From the NCBI GenBank assembly GCA_945876155.1, contig CAMCMW010000091.1, positions 1-6,361 of the forward strand: 6,361 bases of DNA. The letters run 5' to 3'. The DNA comes from an uncultured Ruminococcus sp. GTDB taxonomy: Bacteria > Bacillota > Clostridia > Oscillospirales > Ruminococcaceae. A program made the position numbers and the translations under genes. Shown one piece after another: positions 6,352 to 6,361 of the stretch; position 1 is the stretch's first letter; each line of letters opens with the position of its first letter. Under the pieces are notes generated by a model. That model was not told the DNA's origin, made no database searches, and saw only the letters and a list, made by a program, of their open reading frames with translations.

Positions 6352-6361
6352 TATCGGCTAA

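Noticed and set aside
6294..6361. Possible 3' end of an upstream minus-strand gene: open frames from the window edge to TAA (6310-6308) or TAG (6296-6294).
   Set aside because: Two frames are open over only 17-21 codons and neither peptide resembles a known protein end. The stretch is also full of short repeats, so coding cannot be supported.

Overview
This window holds one continuous block of the cell division and cell wall (dcw) gene cluster. All five genes lie on the minus strand. In transcription order they are murE, murF, mraY, ftsW (or its sporulation paralogue spoVE) and murG. I see no mobile element, RNA gene, CRISPR array or unfamiliar gene, and nothing that looks like an undescribed system.

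Likely source: a low-to-moderate GC Firmicute of class Clostridia, probably a Ruminococcus-like Oscillospiraceae. The grounds are strong AGGAGG-type ribosome binding sites, a TTG start behind such a site, Firmicute-like protein sequences, and a MurE that carries the DNPR signature for meso-diaminopimelate. The genus is an inference and has not been checked.

Layout from right to left, the direction of transcription: (a) 6361-6240, a 122-base non-coding stretch. It holds a short GC-richer segment of nested repeats and then a near-perfect 43-base palindrome that ends just before the murE ribosome binding site. (b) 6239-4803, murE. (c) 4803-3448, murF, whose start overlaps the murE stop (TGATG). 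(d) 3451-2405, mraY, overlapping murF by ATGA. (e) 2385-1168, ftsW, which starts with TTG 19 bases after mraY. (f) 1147-20, murG, 20 bases after ftsW. (g) 19-1, the murG 3' flank, where nothing can be called.

The genes form one pathway. MurE and MurF complete the cytoplasmic UDP-MurNAc-pentapeptide. MraY moves it to undecaprenyl phosphate as lipid I, and MurG adds GlcNAc to make lipid II. FtsW/SpoVE polymerises lipid II outside the membrane. The tight junctions point to a single operon with translational coupling. The notable gap is murD, which usually sits between mraY and ftsW and is absent here.

Points worth a second look are the palindrome and repeat block before murE, two unusual residues in MurE motifs, a small hairpin at the murE/murF junction where no normal ribosome binding site exists, and the missing murD.
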